10,063 nucleotides of DNA, from positions 1 through 10,063 of the forward strand of contig JBGOEV010000062.1 of assembly GCA_041538025.1 (NCBI GenBank), read 5' to 3'. The stretch is from Thermosaccharophagus gerlachensis. GTDB taxonomy: Bacteria; Armatimonadota; Fervidibacteria; Fervidibacterales; Thermosaccharophagaceae. Positions 6,222 to 10,063 of this stretch are shown one piece after another. Below the pieces are notes generated by a model, which saw nothing but the letters and a program-made list of their open reading frames with translations, was not told where the DNA came from and did not search any database. The number at the start of each line of letters is the position of its first letter. Within the stretch, counting starts at the first letter, position 1. The translations under genes and the position numbers were made by a program.

Positions 6222-8903
6222 ATGAAGGCGCTCAAAAGTGCTTTGGTTAGTGTAGCGTTTCTTTCGTTCGTTTCTTCCACCTCATATTCGCAAGGTGGTA
6301 ATTTGTTCCCGTTCGTCTTACCTTGGGATGATTCATCACCAAGTGTAGCGAACATAAGTGGATGGCTTCACAAGCCTGCTGGCGCTTTTGGGCATGTGAG
6401 GATTGGCGATGATGGGCATCTATATGTTGGAAAGCAACGCATTCGTTTCTTTGGTGTCAACCTTTGCTTTGGTGCGTGCTTCCCAAGGAAGGAAGATGCA
6501 GAAAAGATCGCAGCTCGCATGGCTAAGTTTGGAATCAATGTTGTGCGCTTCCACCACATGGACATGCAGCAATTCCCAAATGGCATAAGGCTTCGTGGCG
6601 TCCCACATACAAGGGAACTTGATCCAGAGGCGCTTGACCGCTTGGACTACCTCGTTGCGCAGTTGAAGCGAAACGGGATTTATGTCAACTTCAACTTGCT
6701 TGTCTCAAGACCTTTCGTTACAGCTGATGGGTTGCCGAAGGAGATTGAAGAGCTTAGCTGGAAACAACGTCATGTCGTTGGCTTCTTTTATGAGCCGATC
6801 ATTGAGTTGCAGAAAGAGTATGCGCGCAAGTTATTGACACATCGTAACACCTACACTGGCTTGACTTACACCGAAGACCCAGTGGTTGCATTCGTTGAAA
6901 TCAATAACGAGAACGGGCTTGTGCATGCATGGCTTGGTGGAACCGTTGATAGGCTACCAAAGGTTTTTGTTGAGGATTTGCAAAGGCAATGGAATGAGTG
7001 GCTCAGGAGGCGTTATAAAAGCACTGATGAGTTAAGGAAGGCGTGGGGTGCGAAGAGAGAGCCACTCGGAAAAGAGATGCTTGTAAACGCAGATTTCGCT
7101 GACGGGTTAAAGGGATGGAATGTTGAGAGGCATTCTGGCGCTGAAGCATTAGCTGAGGTTGTCACAGATGATGTTCCGATTGCTCCCGATGCACCGAAGA
7201 GAGCCCTCAAAATCACTGTCACCAAGCTCGGAGCGGAATCTTGGCATGTGCAGTTCAATCAGCCAAAGCTGAGCGTGGAGGCTGAAAGACCTTACACGCT
7301 CACATTCTTCGCCAAGTCTGATAAGCCTCGCCAAATAAGCGTTGGCATTAAGCAAGCCCATGAGCCTTGGGCTGACTTGGGCTTTAGGACGCTCATCAAC
7401 CTAACTGGGAAGTGGCAGCAGTTTCGCTTTACATTCATGCTCACTCAAAGCGATGATAATGCACGCTTGGACTTCAGCCAGCTCGGTCAAGATGTTGGCA
7501 CTTACTGGTTTGCTGGCATATCGCTTCGCCCTGGTGGTGTTGTCGGTTTGAGCGATGATGAGAGCATTGAAAAGGGGACGGTGCAAATCTTTTATCGTAA
7601 TCGCCTCGGCGAACGAACAGCTAATGCACAGCGCGATTTCATCCGCTTCCTTTGGGAAACAGAAGACAGATACTGGCAGACGATGTATCGCTACATCAAG
7701 GACGAGTTAAAGGCAAGAGCGCTCGTCATCGGCACAATCGTTGGTTGTAGCACGCCAAACATGATGGCAAAGCTTGACTGCGTTGACACGCATTCGTATT
7801 GGCAGCATCCGATATTCCCAAAGCGCCCTTGGGACGCTGAGGATTGGATTGTTCCTAACAGGACAATGGTTAACGAAAGGGGTGGCACATTGCCCGGTCT
7901 TGCGATGAGGCGTGTTTTAGGTAAGCCACATTGCGTGACTGAATACAATCACTCCGCACCAAACACTTACTCAAGCGAATGCGCATTGCTTCTGGCTGCC
8001 TACGGAGCACTTCAAGATTGGGATGCCATCTACATCTTCAGTTACTCACACAGGCGTGATGCATGGGACTTACAGCGCATCCCAAACTTCTTTGACATTG
8101 ACCAACACCCAACAAAGATGGTCACGCTCATTCCATCAGTTGCTATGTTCGTGCGCGGTGATGTGCGTCCTGCAAGACAACAGGTTGTGGTTGGGCTTGA
8201 TATCAATCGTGAATTAGATGAGTTGCGTCGCACAAGCGCATGGAACCTTGTCCATGCGGGTCATTTAGGAGTCATACCACAAACAGCGCTTGTCCATCGC
8301 ATAGCAATCGCAACTGAAGGGATGAAGATACCTAAGGGAGCGCTTAGCCCAAAGGATGTCAAGCTTGATGACGATAAGTTTGTCTCCGACACTGGCGAGC
8401 TCATCTGGGACTTGAGCCAGAAGGGGAAGGGTGTAGTCGTCGTCAATACAGCAAGGAGCAAGGCAGTCATTGGTTTTGGTGGTGGCAGGAGATTTGACTT
8501 AAGTGGCGTCGTCATTGAACCATCACAAACAATTCAAGATGGGTGGTGCACGATAACGCTTACAGCAATTGAAGGTGAATTTGAGGAGCACACAAAGAAC
8601 TTGCGTGCCCTCATAACTGCAACGGGCTATGCTGAGAACACCGACATAGGTTGGAAGGAAGTCCCCGGCTATCCACCAAAATCAAGTTGCGGTCGCAACT
8701 GGGGCAAGCCACCATCCTTGGTGGAAGGCATCGGTGCAACTATAACCTTGCCTTTACAGGCAAAACGAGTTCGGGCATGGGCGCTGGATGAGCGAGGACA
8801 GAGAAAAGCACAAATCACAGTCACTGCCGATGCCTCCGGTAGAGCTGTCATACGCATCGGTCCGCAATGGCAAACGCTTTGGTATGAAGTGGCGACACAG
8901 TGA
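6222..8903 (+). CDS. Secreted cellulase-like (clan GH-A-like) glycoside hydrolase with internal carbohydrate-binding-like domain
   Basis: This is an 893-residue protein with a Sec signal peptide: two lysines, a hydrophobic core (about residues 6-16), then Ser/Thr-rich residues before QGG at about 23. A TIM-barrel glycoside hydrolase starts near residue 65. FFGVNLCFGACFP is strand 1, and DAEKIAARMAKFGINVVRFHHMD (about 90-112) resembles GH5-type enzymes. Glu230 in EINNENG is the probable acid/base, and Glu574 in CVTEYNHS the probable nucleophile. Between them, residues about 286-437 look like a CBM4/9-type jelly roll inserted in the catalytic region: it opens LVNADFADGLKGWNV, contains PYTLTFFAKSDKP, and ends TYWFAGISLRPGG. 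After residue 620 come beta-rich C-terminal domains (WDLSQKGKGVVVVNT, then SGRAVIRIGPQWQTLWYEV). It should act outside the cytoplasm on a polysaccharide or oligosaccharide; the substrate and exact GH family cannot be read by eye. It is divergent from selA and followed after 63 bases by a methyltransferase gene. Confidence 0.82.
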   Translation: MKALKSALVSVAFLSFVSSTSYSQGGNLFPFVLPWDDSSPSVANISGWLHKPAGAFGHVRIGDDGHLYVGKQRIRFFGVNLCFGACFPRKEDAEKIAARMAKFGINVVRFHHMDMQQFPNGIRLRGVPHTRELDPEALDRLDYLVAQLKRNGIYVNFNLLVSRPFVTADGLPKEIEELSWKQRHVVGFFYEPIIELQKEYARKLLTHRNTYTGLTYTEDPVVAFVEINNENGLVHAWLGGTVDRLPKVFVEDLQRQWNEWLRRRYKSTDELRKAWGAKREPLGKEMLVNADFADGLKGWNVERHSGAEALAEVVTDDVPIAPDAPKRALKITVTKLGAESWHVQFNQPKLSVEAERPYTLTFFAKSDKPRQISVGIKQAHEPWADLGFRTLINLTGKWQQFRFTFMLTQSDDNARLDFSQLGQDVGTYWFAGISLRPGGVVGLSDDESIEKGTVQIFYRNRLGERTANAQRDFIRFLWETEDRYWQTMYRYIKDELKARALVIGTIVGCSTPNMMAKLDCVDTHSYWQHPIFPKRPWDAEDWIVPNRTMVNERGGTLPGLAMRRVLGKPHCVTEYNHSAPNTYSSECALLLAAYGALQDWDAIYIFSYSHRRDAWDLQRIPNFFDIDQHPTKMVTLIPSVAMFVRGDVRPARQQVVVGLDINRELDELRRTSAWNLVHAGHLGVIPQTALVHRIAIATEGMKIPKGALSPKDVKLDDDKFVSDTGELIWDLSQKGKGVVVVNTARSKAVIGFGGGRRFDLSGVVIEPSQTIQDGWCTITLTAIEGEFEEHTKNLRALITATGYAENTDIGWKEVPGYPPKSSCGRNWGKPPSLVEGIGATITLPLQAKRVRAWALDERGQRKAQITVTADASGRAVIRIGPQWQTLWYEVATQ

Positions 8904-8966
8904 TGTTTGGGTTTGAACGAGTTGTCAAATGCTTTTGTAACGGCGGGATAGATGAGGTGACAGCTT

Positions 8967-9836
8967 ATGAAAGGCGTCAAGAGACGGACACCGTTAGACG
9001 GTAAGACTTGGTTGCGTTACTCCATCAGCGTTTGGGACGACATTGAAAAAAGCGCCGAAGAAAGAAATTTACGCCATCCTGCTATGTATCCTTGCGCCCT
9101 TGTGGAACGGTTGATGGATTGTTATCTTTGGCACAGAGGTATTGTGTTAGACCCTTTCCTTGGCTCTGGCTCTACTTTATTGGCAGCACTGAAAAAAGGA
9201 CACAGCGGTGTTGGGATAGAAATCGTGCCCGATTTTGCGCGCATGGCATTTAGGCGCTTGCAGGCGAACTATCCATCTTCGCTTTTTAGCGATGGTCAAC
9301 AACCCACCATTCGCTTGGTGACGAAGGCAGAGCAATTAAGTTTCTGTGCCGACCGCCAAACTTTAATCGTCGTCCAAGATGATGCCCGCAACTTGCCTGC
9401 TTACCTTAAGGACGAGACTATTGACTTCCTTATGACCTCACCACCTTATTGGGTTATCCATCGGCGTCCTCGCACTGCTGATGCGAAGGAATCTCGCCCT
9501 TACTCTGACATCCCGCAAGATTTAGGCAACATAGAGCACTATGCAGACTTCCTTAAGGAGCTAAGCAAAATTTTCGCTGCTGCCTTTCACATCCTTAAGA
9601 GTGGCGCTTATTGCATCGTAAATGTGATGGACTTACGCTATGGCTCGTGGTTTATCCCCTACCATGTGGACATCCTGAACTTATTGACACAGCAAGGCTT
9701 TAGGCTGGAAGACATCATTATCTGGAATCGGGCACGAGAATATAGCAACTTGCGTCCCCTTGGCTACCCTTACAAATTCATCGTCAACAAAGTTCACGAA
9801 TACTTGCTGGTATTTCAAAAACCAGAACGGCGGTGA
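8967..9836 (+). CDS. DNA amino-methyltransferase (N4-cytosine or N6-adenine, TSPPYW type)
   Basis: This 289-residue protein is a SAM-dependent DNA methyltransferase. Motif X-like HPAMYPCALVERLM (37-50) leads into motif I DPFLGSGSTLLAA (62-74) and GVGIEI (81-86), the SAM-binding part. QDDARNL (137-143) follows. Motif IV is TSPPYW (157-162), the catalytic loop; SPP(Y/F) is more typical of N4-cytosine enzymes and DPPY of N6-adenine enzymes. The later blocks YSDIPQDLGNIEHYADFL, EDIIIWNR and NLRPLGYPYKF are characteristic of a compact family of stand-alone methyltransferases. Motif I precedes motif IV, the reverse of CcrM-like beta enzymes. There is little room for a separate target-recognition domain. 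GAGGTGA at 8954-8960 is 6 bases before the ATG. The stop shares its A with the ATG of the next ORF (TGATG), implying translational coupling, which suggests a restriction-modification or other defence pair. Confidence 0.9.
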   Translation: MKGVKRRTPLDGKTWLRYSISVWDDIEKSAEERNLRHPAMYPCALVERLMDCYLWHRGIVLDPFLGSGSTLLAALKKGHSGVGIEIVPDFARMAFRRLQANYPSSLFSDGQQPTIRLVTKAEQLSFCADRQTLIVVQDDARNLPAYLKDETIDFLMTSPPYWVIHRRPRTADAKESRPYSDIPQDLGNIEHYADFLKELSKIFAAAFHILKSGAYCIVNVMDLRYGSWFIPYHVDILNLLTQQGFRLEDIIIWNRAREYSNLRPLGYPYKFIVNKVHEYLLVFQKPERR

Positions 9837-10063
9837 TGTATGCGGTGTGGAACTACCTGGACGAAGATGTGGCTTACTTTCTCGGGTTGCTGGTGGGCAG
9901 GGGCGAAATCTCGGAAACCCAAGACCGCTGGATTGCCGTTATTGACTTCCCGTTCGTTCGCCCTGAATTGGAAGGGTTTGATCGGTTCACCGACTTTTTA
10001 TCCAGCATCGTTACCACTGTCCTTCCACGCCTAAAAGCCCTATTAGGCGAATGGGTTGATCTC
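9836..10063 (+). CDS. Unidentified protein translationally coupled to the methyltransferase, 3' truncated by window edge
   Basis: The ATG at 9836-9838 overlaps the methyltransferase stop by one base, and the frame stays open for 76 codons to the window end. The visible N-terminus reads MYAVWNYLDEDVAYFLGLLV, then GRGEI, an aromatic strand-like WIAVIDFPF (about 32-40), and an amphipathic helix-like stretch to residue 76. There is no signal peptide. The block YFLGLLVGRGEI (14-25) resembles the LAGLIDADG helix of homing endonucleases and related DNA-binding proteins, but Arg22 stands where the catalytic acid would be, so this may be chance or a non-cleaving version. Its position directly after a DNA methyltransferase makes a restriction endonuclease or specificity partner the natural guess; I do not recognise the family. 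Good codon structure, the coupled start and unbroken length support a real gene. Confidence 0.7.
   Translation, partial: MYAVWNYLDEDVAYFLGLLVGRGEISETQDRWIAVIDFPFVRPELEGFDRFTDFLSSIVTTVLPRLKALLGEWVDL

Noticed and set aside
8904..8966. Weak hairpin (TTTGA/TCAAA arms) followed by CTTTT after the hydrolase gene
   Set aside because: The stem is only 5 base pairs and AT-rich with an 8-base loop and a poor T-run, too weak to call a terminator.
1..10063. CRISPR arrays, insertion sequences, tRNA or rRNA genes
   Set aside because: No regularly spaced direct repeats, transposase motifs, terminal inverted repeats or cloverleaf-like segments were seen on reading either strand.

Overview
The window looks like chromosome from a saccharolytic, probably thermophilic and uncultured-type bacterium. 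The base composition is roughly balanced. Nearly every gene has a strong Shine-Dalgarno (GAGGTGA or GGAGGTGA), and gaps between genes are short. The gene content (enolase-superfamily enzyme, DUF4432 sugar mutarotase, large secreted glycoside hydrolase, secreted transglutaminase-like protein) recalls polysaccharide-degrading Armatimonadota/Fervidibacter-like lineages. That placement is an impression from gene style and was not tested.

Region 1 (1-3670, + strand) is one apparent operon. It holds the 3' end of a mandelate-racemase/enolase-superfamily gene, a secreted transglutaminase-like protein with a visible Cys-His-Asp triad, and a DUF4432 (aldose-1-epimerase-like) protein. Gaps are 23 and 19 bases, and an intrinsic terminator closes it at 3646-3670. 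The two enzymes fit sugar or sugar-acid catabolism; the role of the transglutaminase-like protein there is unknown.

Region 2 (3597-6073, - strand) is a two-gene unit reading leftward: selA (selenocysteine synthase, full length, PLP lysine at residue 295) followed 15 bases later by an EVE-HNH protein. The latter has the architecture of modification-dependent restriction endonucleases. No selB, selD or tRNA-Sec is visible. The HNH motif carries Tyr where the general-base His normally sits.

Region 3 (6074-8903) is a divergent intergenic region with a 7-bp inverted repeat, followed by a secreted 893-residue glycoside hydrolase of cellulase-like (clan GH-A-like) type. A carbohydrate-binding-module-like insert lies between its two catalytic glutamates.

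Region 4 (8904-10063) has a compact DNA methyltransferase with motif I preceding a TSPPYW motif IV, as in amino-methyltransferases (N4-cytosine most likely). Its stop codon overlaps the start of a further ORF that runs off the window end. This pair is a candidate restriction-modification or related defence locus and is the least explained part of the window. Arg codon choice also differs between parts of the window: AGG is rare in the genes at both ends and frequent in the 2470-3567 and 6222-8903 genes.
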